From contig CM060849.1 in the NCBI GenBank assembly GCA_030737835.1, positions 15,233,216 through 15,297,215 of the forward strand: a stretch of DNA of 64,000 nt. The letters are read 5' to 3'. Below are positions 45,018 to 55,947 of the stretch, piece by piece. The DNA comes from Acorus gramineus (lineage: Eukaryota > Streptophyta > Magnoliopsida > Acorales > Acoraceae). The translations under genes were made by a program, and so were the position numbers. A model generated the notes under the pieces. The model made no database searches. It was given only the letters and a program-made list of their open reading frames with translations, and was not told the DNA's origin. The first letter of the stretch is position 1. Each line of letters begins with the position of its first letter.

Positions 45018-48000
45018 ATGACGGATTCTCGCCGCCTCCGCCGATCCACCAAGCGACCTCCCCCAACGCCCAACAAAAAGAAGACTCCAATCTCCACCAC
45101 CGCCTCCGCCGACGACCTCCTCTCCTCCGCCGCCTCGAGATTCGCGTCCAGGCCCCACAAATCCTCCCTCAAACCCTTCCTCTCCTCCCTCCCCCCCTCC
45201 CTCCCTTCCTCCCTCCTCGTCTCCGTCTCGAGATCCGTGCGTTCCTTCAGATCCTCCCTCGGAACCACCACCCCCTCCACCTCCATCCCCTCCGCCTCCC
45301 CCTCCTCCTCCCCTCCCCTGAAGAGGACCCGCAACGCCCCCGAAACCCTAGCGGAGCTCAAGAACCTCCGCTTCTACGCGTGCCTCCTCCGCCTCTGCCT
45401 GACCCTCCCGGAGTTGCCGTTCTCGCCCTCCGATCTCCTCCCCGCGGTCCGGGAGCTCCACGATAGCCTCGTCCACTACGAGGAGGACCCCGCCCTCCTC
45501 TCCGAGGTCTCCGGCCTCTGCGAGCTCTGGTGGAGGGAGCAGTTGCCGGGGAGGGAATCGTTGATCGCTCAGTCCGTGCCTTTCCTCCTCGCCAAGTCTC
45601 TTAACAACCTCGGGAGGAAGTCTGACGTGCGGCGGGTGCACGCCTTACGAGACGCGCTCCCGCTCCTCGATTTCGAAGACGAGGGAAGCATCGAGGACCT
45701 GAGGCTCCTCCTCGTTCGGTGCTTCGTCACTCCGTTGTATATAAAGACGGATGAGGGGCGGAGGTTCCTCTCTTTTGCTCTGGGACTGAACGGGCGGCTC
45801 GCGAAGGAGGCGCTGGCGGTTGTGCGGTCGCAGATCCCATTCGGGCGGAAGTCAGTGTTGGTGGCGTACGGGGACGTGGTTTTTGCAGCTTGGAAGCACT
45901 GCAAGAGGGGTGAAGAGGAGGGACAGGGTTTTCTGAAGGAGGAGATTGAGAATGGGTTCCTTCAGGGGTTGGTCGAGGGGGCGATGCATGCTGGCTCGAG
46001 ATCGCTTGCAGCTTCGGTTAGGATGGTCTTGGGACGGTTCGTTGGTAAGAGGGCTATGATTGTTGGTGTGGATAAGCTCATCTTCCGTCTTGCAGAGCCT
46101 CTGCTGTTCCGATCACTGCAGGTGATGCACCTGAGTGTTTGTTGTTTTATTTAAAGTTTTTGATTTTTTATATATGGTTAAGAATTTTGAATTTTGAGAT
46201 GAAACCCTTGATAATTTAGTGTTCAGTGGCATTTGTGCTAGGATGTTTTTTGGTGGGTTTTAATTAAAAACTAGTTTTATATGATAATTGGCAATGGTTT
46301 GCAGATAAACTTAAAGGACGAGTGGGTAATTGAAAGAACAGTCTTTTTAGTGCCATTTGATTTAGAAACACCAATGGATACTGAAACTGATGAGTGGTAA
46401 CATTAAGAGTTCAGAAATAAGCAATTGAACATTTAGATAGAACATCTTGCTTATCAAAATTGACAAATAATGTAAAATTACAGATATTGCCTGTGGACAA
46501 GGAGAATTGATATGTTGCACCTACTTCTCTGTTTGTATTTAGTTTTGGATTGCTTTGGCTTATAATAGAGACTCACGCACAGTCGCACACTATATTCCTA
46601 GTATAATACTGTAATGTGCTTTAATTTTTTCATTGAAGTTGTGTTCTTGAGAATTTCTATTTCTGAAAATTTTGACTCAGTGCACACACAAAATGGTTTT
46701 CTCATAACAACATTTTTTTTTTTTTTTGCTTTTTGTCTCTCATTCTTATCAGCTGCTTGAGCTACATCTGTTATTGTGAATTTGTGATTACTTTGATTTC
46801 TTAAAGTGACATTCATTCTGTAACTTCTGTGTTTCTTACCAAAATATTTGATTTGATTTGATTCTATACTGGGCCCTGGCCAGTAGTGTAGTTCTATATA
46901 TCTTGGTATTGGTTGGGGGCATATAAATGTCTATAAATGAGCATGAACTGGGGCTGTTTCCCATTCAGCATTGGTCATTGCACATAGCAATCACAAAATG
47001 TTAGCAAACATTTGCTCTAGTTTGTATGGTTGGAGCACACGAAAGTTCATGGATTATTTCTTACACTTTTGCAGGTGGCTAATTCAAATGTTCGCCTAAA
47101 TGCATTGCATCTGCTCTTGGATTTGTTCCCTCTTGAAGATCCTGATGCCACAAAAGAGGTAAAAGACACGCTACTTGATAGGCAGTTCTTTTTAATTGAG
47201 AGGCTGCTTGAGGATGACTGCCCAGAAGTGAGGACAGTTGCAGTAGAAGGCTCATGTCGCGTCCTTCATTTGTTCTGGGAAGTTATTCCTTCTCCAACTA
47301 TTACGAAACTATTGGCCAAAATTGTTGATGACATGTCACATGATATGTGCAATGAGGTGAGGCTCGCAACACTGAATGGTTGTATGTATTTGCTCGACAA
47401 TCCACAAACTCATGATATTCTAAAAGCACTGCTTCCAAAACTTGGGCATATGTTACTGGATCCCAGTCTTAATGTCCGAGTTGCTCTTGTCAGTCTCCTT
47501 CTGGCTGTGAGAGATTTGCGCACATTCCAGTTTCACAAGGTATAGGTACTACATTAGACATTGGTTTGGCTTCATTTGGTGTATTTTGCGGTTGTATTTC
47601 TGTCTCTCATTTAAAAACTTCAGCTTGGTTTTGCAAACAAACTGCAATATCTAATGATCATTTTACACTTCAATGATACCAGGTGGTGGGCTTAGATGCT
47701 TTATTGTCTTCCCTTGCAAATGATCACGAATCCGTTGCTCAGAAAATTACAAGGCTGCTAATTACATCCTATTTTCCTTCTAAAGTATCTGCCAAAGAGG
47801 CATGCAGCCGTTGTATTGCACTTATGAAAAGGTCTCCTACAGCTGGGGCAAGGTTTTGCAAGTTTGCTTTTTCAGAAGGATCACCCTCAAGGTCTCTCCT
47901 GGAACTTGCAAAAGTATTTATAGGTTTGGCCCTATCAGCTGAGGATGTTAATCCTAATGAGGTTGATGGTTTATATATTGGCTTTTCCAACATTTGTTGC

Positions 48001-51000
48001 AGTTTGTCAAGTGAGAAATCTTGTAAGACAGCACTTCGTGAATTGTTTTCTGGAGGAAAATTGAAGCAATTGCTTACTGCAGCAAATACTGGGGAGGCCA
48101 AGACTTCAGTCATAAGAATTGCTTCTCTTGTTGCCCCAGATGACTTGGCTGGAATTAAAAGACAATGCATGGACCTAATTATTAACTGCAGTGGCCTATC
48201 TAAAAACACAGAAAAGCAAGCAGAAGTGCAGGCAACTCACAAGCTTATGTTTTTGTGTGGCTGGTTTGAGGATTTGTTCGAGGTGTTAACAAATCTTTTG
48301 CAAAATGTGGCCTCTGAGATCAATAGCAGAACAAGCATGCCCAAGCAGTGTGTATCCTCTTCAAAAAGGAAAAAATCTGAGGTCTTGAGGAAGAACTCCA
48401 TGAAAGTATATCATGAAACTAGAAAAGGATTGTCAAATGAGGAAAGTTATGCTGTTGCAGCAGGAGCAGCCTGGCAAGTTAAAGATTTGCTTTCATCTGT
48501 GGATTTGCGGACTGCTTTATTAAACTATCCAATCATTGATTTGGCATTTTCTGCTTTGAGGGTCATTTCCCAGGTTGGCATTGAAAATTGTATGCATTGG
48601 GAATCATTGGACGCATCACCTGTTATGGCATTCATGAGTCTGGCTACACACATGTCCCTTCATAATACGGTCAAAACTGATGGTGATGATCTTAATGGTG
48701 TCAAAAACAACGAATCACAATGCTCAAGGCCATTTTTGGAGGTAAGTAACCTTCTAGATATGCTGCACCATGAATTTTTTGTTTGATGATTTGATAATTG
48801 CATCCATCCTATGTGTTTCCTTAAACTTTATTATAACTGGAATGTAGTTTTTCTTAGGTCATGAATCTCTTTGGGAGAGCTCTGTTCATCATCACAAGTA
48901 TGTCTGTCAATATCGTTGCCCGTTGGGTTATTTTGCTGCTTAATCGTGCTATATTCTTTTAATCCCCCTTGGCCTGTTATAGGAATTTAGGAAGTCACCC
49001 AATAACTGCTTGCATTCACCAACACAATAAATTCTCAGGTGGAGATATAATTAAAAACAGCAGGGATTCTTTTTATTTATGCACTTTGAGCATCAAATGT
49101 AATCAACTAATCATCAAGAGGATCCTAAAATATTTGTTCAAAGAGGCCAGCTTTGTTGCATAGGATTGTGTCCATCCAATTTTCTATAGATCACGAGGCA
49201 ATTTAAAATTAAAAGGTCCGCAGTCAGTAAACACACAATTACGAGAATTCCACAAATTGCATATAAGATTGTGTGTGCACAAGCGATCACTGCAGTTTTC
49301 TTTATTTTGTGCATTGTTTACAGAAAACTTCTACAAATAAAAATAACAGAAAATCGCAAACTATAAGGAGTAGATATTTTCATCAAACAATCATTTGTAT
49401 TTGATGTCATGACTCGTATATAATGTTTCAGTGTGATGAAGAGCAAACTGCAGATGTCCTAATCTTTTGTTTCATTGTATTACAGCTTCTAGCATCAGTG
49501 CTTGACATGAGCACTGAGTGTTGTTTGTGCCTACCTATTTAAATTGACAGTTTTTGCTATCTTTTATGCAAATTGGATTTTTTTTTTGCTCCTAGGGTCT
49601 TAAAAATAGTATCCTAAATGGATTATACAATTGCAAACTGTGATTTGATTATACGTTAAGCACCACCTACCTCCAAAGAGGAGACCTGGTTCAAAACCCT
49701 TGCGGTGCATTAGTCCAAGGGGCATGCCTATTTTTTTGCAAAAATACACTGGTCCAAAGGGCCAAACACAAAGTTCCAAGACTAAAGAACAAATACATGA
49801 CTGAAGCGCCAGTGTGCTGATATAAGGAAGGAGACTAACCAAGCTAATTCAGAAACACCTACTATCCACCAGGAAAGGCTAGTCACCCCTCTCTACTGTT
49901 TTCTTTAGGAGCATCTCAGAATCTTCGTTTCTCACCCTCAGCCCCATCACCATGGACCAGGACACAATCAGAGAAGTTAAATACAACCCATGGGCCTACA
50001 TTCACCATACCTTTAAGCCAGGTCACTTTTACTTTTTTTTTTTTATCAAGGACATAACCTGACTTTGCTAACGAAGTGGAGAAGGTAATTTTTCTTTAAT
50101 TTTTTGCAGAAAGGGAGCTTAGTGGTTTAATTCAGCAGAGCTAGCTAAGTATCCTACATGATCAAAGTGACAATTGATTTTTAGAAATTAAACAAATCAG
50201 TGTGCAAAATTGAGTATCTAACAAGTAACAAGTTAAGTATCTAACAAGGCTTCCTGCCAATAGTCTATGCCAACAGGAGACACTGTGTAGCAATGCTCAT
50301 TTACAATTCTGTGAGATAGTATTTGCAACTCAATGTGGTATTAGCTTTAGGTTTCCCTTCCAGAACAATGTGTTATACACTTCCAAAATCTAAGAGAAAA
50401 GTAGTAAACATAACTTGTTAAGAACACTTTAAGATCATAGTTGCAGACATGGTAACACCCCGCTTTTTTTGCAAAGAGTGTTGGCCTAAACTTTCTTAGA
50501 ACTACTGTACTGGAATCTATGATACTAATGAAGTTAATGGACTTGCTTAGAAACTTGAGTAATAATTTACAATAAAGACAACTTGAAATGCCGCTTATGA
50601 AAAGATTGCTGAAGTGGTGTAAATCTGATATGTTGAGAAGTAGTGTTTTTGCCAATAGCTGAATAGAGATCTGGATCCCCATTTTTTCCAGCATGTAGGT
50701 ATGGGAGGTATTTGAATTTTGAACTCGTGACCTCAAGCTCATGTTGCTCTGCTATTGTTCATGGAGCTGCAGATTAAGAATCTGGTAGACACTTGAATCT
50801 TTTGAGGAAATCATTTATAAGATGGTGGGTTTTAACTCGCGTATCTGATCACGCCCCACAAATCCTTTCTCTGATTTTATCTAGTAGAAATTCAAAATTT
50901 TATCGGGCTGGTATTCTAATTCAGTGACACCTGCAGACGGCTCATTTTTTTCTTATATATAGTCCCTCATATGTTTTTAAGCATTAAACCTATCTATTGG

Positions 51001-53155
51001 CTTTAGTTTAATTCTTTTATTTCATATTGACCATCAAATCTTAAGAGCTGAGGGAGCTTTTCTGGCTTTGTTATCTATGCATAATTGGGCATGCATTGAT
51101 TCATAATAAATAATAATAGCTCCTTGATCCGCCAGTCAGTTCAATAGTTCTTGCCAAGCTTTGTAAAGTTTGGAGCAACTTATATAACATGTCTTGTTTT
51201 ATCCTTTTTACTTTGTGATACCAGACTACTGATATTGTTCTCCCACATCATTTATTTTGCAAGAGAACCTTTTACTGTTGATGCTTCTAGTTAACAAATT
51301 CCTCCGTGCTTATTTTGTCTGTTGTTTGTCTACAGGAAATGTCATTTATTCACTCATTAAACCATCTACTCAGTCTTAGTGTGAAGCTCTTCTCTGAAAC
51401 TGGCCCTGTAAAGTCCAGAAGTTCTATATCTGGGGTTAACATAGAAATGACAGCCAAACATCAAAGATCCAAGCGAAAAAAACCTCAAGTGAAGACCTCA
51501 AATTCAGTTGTAGGTAAACTCAATAGCCCACTGGTTCTTTCTTTTTCTTTTCTTTTTTGTTATGTGCGCTCAAGCATCAGAAATGTATGTGTCATGTCTG
51601 TCTCTAGGAATATAAATTTCCTTTAGCACTTATTTAGGAAAATAAGCTCATAAAGCCAAACTGATCCCAGATTGCCAAAGATATAGGACAACTGTCTAAT
51701 TGGAGATTTCTATCATAACCTTCTCCTAATGTAGGTAATATTTTCCCTTTTGAATTCAAATAATAGAAATATGCAATAAATCAAGATCTGGTGGAAGTTT
51801 CAACCTGGCTTATCAATTGGCTGGAGTTACATGGGAGGCCCTTGTCATAGAATGGTGGTCTATCAGAGGAGCATTGGTCTCAGACTTGGTAGTCTCCATT
51901 GCCTTGTATCGTTGTTTTTTTATACACCTGGTGATAATAGAAGCATGAAACAAATCCTCAGACTCTCTTAAAAATGAGTAGAATGGCATTTCACAGTAAA
52001 TTCTACGATGTAATGAGTCTAGTGGTTATCCCATAATCCATAAAGAAATCTCATATGGAACTGTTATTAGTTTTCAAATTGTATTGCCAATAGATATGCC
52101 TTGGCATTCTAACATGCACCAACCATGCCATGACTGCTTCCCAACTCTAACTGAACTGTCTTCATGTTCTTGCAGGTGAACAAGAAACTCAGTCCCCACA
52201 AGTGAAGCAGATGCTAAATGTAATGGAAATTGTTAACACAATTCTTATGTACATCATTGATGCCTCTTCCTTGGGACTTCTTTCCCTCGATCAAGATGAA
52301 AAATCCTTCAAGTTTGCTTTGTCATACATTCAATACATAGTCTCAGTCCTCAAAAAGCACCACAACTTGGGATTTCGAGTGGAAGAGGAAATAGAAGATA
52401 TGTTTGTGCAACTAAAAAGCTGCTTCACTTATGTAGCAAAGCTTCTCAATTTAATCCTCAAGATTTCCGATGGATCACAACCATTACTGGAAGCCTTTCA
52501 TCTTGCCAGTGATCTTCTCAGTCTCATTCCATTGGTTGAGTTATGCACTGGGGAAAGGTATGCGTTACGTCTTGTATCTATTGCTAAGCGGTGGCTGCCT
52601 GATTTGATATTGGGATTGGGGTCCCAATATTTGATCAAGGCCGACAAAGAGAGAGATTGTTCAGACACACCTGATTGTCCAACCAAGCTCATCAGCACTC
52701 CTGTTTGGCTCATGTCTCTATGTAAGATCGAGCTATATGAACTGAGAGAATCTTCCAAAGACAAGGAAGCCGACATAGCTCCAGAGTTGGATGCTTCTTC
52801 AGTATTTATGAAATTCATGGGGAAAATTATTCAACTCTTGAAGCAAAGTCCGAAATTATTAGATGCAATGGGTGCGGTCATCTCGAGTTTTTCAAAGGAT
52901 GCATTGGAGAAGAACGACTTTGAACAGGTTTTAGGAATGATTCATTTTGTGTGCACAAAATTATTTGGGGATGGAGGTTCATCTTGGAGGGAGCTTGGAC
53001 TAATGTGTCATTCTCTGAAAGAGATACACAAGTGGATTGATGAAGATATTGGGGATTCAAGGATCAGTGAAGATGGAAAGCAGAACTTATTGAATATCAA
53101 GGTATTGCTTGAGTCTTGCAATTTTTTTACTGTGTTTGAAGATGGTGAAGGTTGA
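45018..53155 (+). CDS. CAP-G2: Condensin II complex subunit G2 (CAP-G2 / NCAPG2 homologue)
   Basis: Coding exons are 45018-46121, 47075-47539, 47683-48741, 51336-51513 and 52176-53155, giving about 1261 aa; all joins keep frame. CAP-G2 is the HEAT-repeat subunit of condensin II, acting with SMC2/SMC4, CAP-H2 and CAP-D3 in mitotic chromosome compaction and DNA-damage tolerance. The plant gene is known as HEB1. HEAT-type helices are clearest in exon 2, residues 369-523 (NSNVRLNALHLLLDLFPLED; LLEDDCPEVRTVAVEG; LLDPSLNVRVALVSLLLAVR). Exon 3 (524-876) carries ACSRCIALMKRSPTAGARFC, matching the conserved CERC..L....AAARFYQYA region I recall from animal NCAPG2. A basic KHQRSKRKKPQ stretch in exon 4 could be a nuclear localisation signal. 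Exon 1 is very GC-rich and codes a Ser/Pro-rich, basic N-terminus; later exons are AT-rich. Intron 3 is 2594 bp. Confidence 0.9.
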
Positions 53156-54055
53156 TTTATCATAGATCAAATGAATTATAGCTTTTCTTTGTAATTTGAC
53201 TTCAGTAATAATACAATTGAGTAATTGACCTTTCTGTGTAGATCTAATGCTATGGTTTCATCTACCAAAAGAAAAAAAAGGGTCCAACTCAATTGTCACC
53301 TTCTATAATATCTTTGTAAGTTGGCAAATAAATGTAATATAATTGTTGTTTTTCTTAGGCTCTGTATTAACTTGGGGTCTTGATTGGAGGATTTGTTATG
53401 TATAATGTTACATACAACCCTGCTTGCACTTGTAACATGCTTCAATTTTAAAAGTGTATATTTTATGTAATGAAGTATATGCCTTTTTAAAAAATAAGAA
53501 AATATACTCTAATGAATCACGTATACCAATTTGTGCAAAAAATAAAAATTATATGTTTTATTTAATGAAACGTATATTTCATTAGCGATATGATACTGTA
53601 CACAAGAATAAAAATATGGATCATATGTAAACATGTCATGACAATTTATAACCAATTGGTTGATCAAAGCTGATCTGCTAGCCCAAAAAAAGTGTTAGGA
53701 ATAGGGGGGGCCATGGGCCCGGCTTTTTGCGGGCCATTTTTTCCATTTGTTTTTGTTTGTTTTTTAAGCCTACAACAAATTGAATGGAAAAGTTAAATAA
53801 TTTGAATTGAAAAACTTTTGAATAATAAAACTATTTAGATTGGATATTGATGTAACTTTACAATAATTACACGTTATATTTTAGGGATGGTTATTTTAAC
53901 CCCTGTTTTTTTTCAATCCCACCTCGTTAGATAATCCACCCCATTTAAAATTTATGAACTGCAAAACCATCACTGTATATATATATAATCATACACAAAC
54001 CTTGAACCCTACCCCTCCTTTCTCAGATTTTTTCATTTCTTCTTCCTTCTCCTCT
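53156..54055. other. CAP-G2 3' flank and AT-rich DNA
   Basis: Probable 3' UTR for the first 200-300 bp, then AT-rich sequence with a dispersed repeat relic near 53400-53620. No gene seen. Confidence 0.45.
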
Positions 54056-54063
54056 CTTTCACC

Positions 54064-54527
54064 ATCACCATCTCCGACGACGTCCGCCGCTTCTTCGAAG
54101 AAATCAACACCCAAAAGACCCTCCTCACCAACCTCACATGTCTCAACTCCGCCCTCACCTCCCACTTTGCCTCCCTCGACTAAACCCTAACCCTCCGTTC
54201 CCAACCCCTCGACTCCTCCCTTAGCTCCTGCGACTCCGACACCCGCCGCGCCATTGACACCCTCGACGCTCGCGAAGCTTCTATCCCCTCCTCTGAGTCC
54301 GCCATCACCGCCGCCGCCATCGCCCGCCTTCGCGACGCCACCCTCTGACCTCGCCGTCCCCTCGTCCGAAGTGGGAAGAGGGCGGTGAGGGTGATAGGGG
54401 TTTTGAAGGGGAGGGTGGAGGAGAGGAGGGAGGGGGAGGAGAAGGGGGCATCAGAGGGGCAGCTCTTCTTGCAGGTGGTGGCGGCGTTTGGATTGCGGGA
54501 GAGTTTCGAGGAAGGTGACGAGAAGGG
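54064..54527 (+). pseudogene. FRIGIDA-like protein, broken fragment
   Basis: A GC-rich island in AT-rich DNA. One frame reads ISDDVRRFFEEINTQ, then LTCLNSALTSHFASLD, a TAA stop near 54180, then SCDSDTRRAIDTLDAREASI and ARLRDATL, followed by a TGA near 54346. After a frame change, QLFLQVVAAFGLRESFEEG appears near 54460-54515. The pattern (coiled-coil N-terminal part with DHFTSLE-like and TLD..EASI-like blocks, then an LQ..AAFG.. helix) resembles FRIGIDA-like proteins such as FRL3/FRL4, which relate to the flowering regulator FRIGIDA. Internal stops, a frame change and loss of the middle make it a pseudogene. No introns are seen, which suggests a retrocopy or an exon fragment. Family assignment is from memory and moderate. 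Confidence 0.5.
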
Positions 54528-54813
54528 GTGGGTTGGGTTTTCTCTGTTTCACATGATTCAATTTTTTTTTTTTTTTTTAATAGGGTCGGTGTTCTGATTT
54601 CATGGGGTGGGTATATGCCCCCTTGTATTTTCCTAATTTACAATAAGAAATATTTGAACATTAATTGAACCGCTATTATAAATTCATAGAAAAAATATTT
54701 TAATGAAACATTAAATGATTAAATATTAGCTTATGGGTTTGGAGTTTGAGATTTAAATGATTGAATATTAGCCATACATTAAAAAAATAGCTGTTGGGGT
54801 TTTAAAAAAATTC

Positions 54814-55259
54814 TTAACCCCCGTTTGTTTTAGGAATAAGCCCCCGGATAACCTCGGATAAGGGATAAATGGTGTTTGTTTATCCCGGATAATCCCTGAT
54901 AAAGTATATCAGAATAAACTGGTATAAAGTGGTATATGGATTCTAACCAACCCCTGAAATTAAAGTTATCCTAGGTTATTCCACTCAAAGAATATGTGGG
55001 TCCATTATCAAATCAACTGTCATTATCTCTTATAAATCACCTGTCAAATCAACTATCATTATTTTTTCACCTCTTATAAATCTTTATTCATACTTTATTC
55101 ACATTTTACTTAAACAACAAAACATTTATTCTTACGTTTATCAACTAAAATAATTCAAAATACAACAAAACATAAAAGCATTTTATCATTATTTATATTT
55201 ATGCTTGAAAAAATGTATTTTTAAGAATAAAGTCTATCACCGTTTCAAACAGAGGGTTA
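54814..55259. mobile_element. PIF/Harbinger-type MITE (440 bp), relative of 33692-34139
   Basis: The element runs 54817-55256, starting ACCCCCGTTTGTTTTAGGAA and ending TTTCAAACAGAGGG, whose complement CCCTCTGTTTG matches the start. TTA flanks both sides (54814-54816 and 55257-55259). The interior is homologous to 33692-34139 in the opposite orientation. Non-coding. Confidence 0.75.
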
Positions 55260-55388
55260 GGGCCCATAGCCCGGGTGGGCTTTCCCTGGTCGGGCTTGGT
55301 TTTATTCCCAAAGCCCAGGCCCCCGGGCTAAGGCCTGGAAATTTCCGGGCCAGGCCCGGGTCGGGTCCGGGCTGTTTGTTCATCCCTA
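55258..55388. mobile_element. Short GC-rich hAT-like fragment
   Basis: A 131-bp GC-rich segment between TAGGGCCCATAGCCCGGG and ..CAGCCCGGA-type right end closing in CATCCCTA (complement TAGGGATG). Ends and composition fit a short hAT-like element, but no 8-bp duplication is visible. It abuts the MITE at 54817-55256 and shares its TTA, so the two insertions are adjacent or nested. Confidence 0.45.
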
Positions 55389-55947
55389 GTTAGGAAGCCA
55401 TTTCTCTTTTATTAGTCTAAAATCAATTTGATCATTAAATTGGTCATTTTTGAGTCACTGAATGGAGACTCATGTGAATTTGCAGGACCAAACATAAAGA
55501 TAACCTTCAGTTCTGAACAGAAGTCACAGAATAGATTCGGTGAAAGAAAAAAAAAAAAAATCACAGAACACATGAAAAGGAAACCCAATCTAGCTGTTAA
55601 AAAATATCTTTCTTTTTTCTCCGAGGTCAGCAAGGGTAGATAAAGACCTGACATTGTGGAAAAAAATTCATCAAAAATAATGTCAAATTACAACCTGTAA
55701 TTACATTCTATAAAGATTACATTAAAATAAGACAAATACTACAACAGTGAAGAGAAACTCTTCCTTTTTCTTCTTCTCTGTTTTGGTTTACTGAATGAAC
55801 AAAATAACATCTGACTCTGCAGAAGATTTTGATGTCAGTTGGAAATCTATCTGGCTTTAGACCATCCCAACTCAAATCTATGAGTTAAAAGAGAAGAGAT
55901 AAGTTTATGAAGCCTGTATTCATGTGCACGACCATCCATATATATTT
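55389..55947. other. 3' flank of the Ca2+-ATPase gene
   Basis: Non-coding sequence downstream of the minus-strand ATPase stop codon. The part next to 55948 is presumably 3' UTR. No other gene seen. Confidence 0.5.

Noticed and set aside
44870-45466. Long frames overlapping CAP-G2 exon 1 on both strands
   Set aside because: They are by-products of the GC-rich codon pattern; only the frame starting at 45018 splices on into the HEAT-repeat exons.
49680-49702. B-box-like GGTTCAAAACC in CAP-G2 intron 3, possible SINE or tRNA
   Set aside because: No matching A-box at the right distance and no cloverleaf arms or A-tail could be found.
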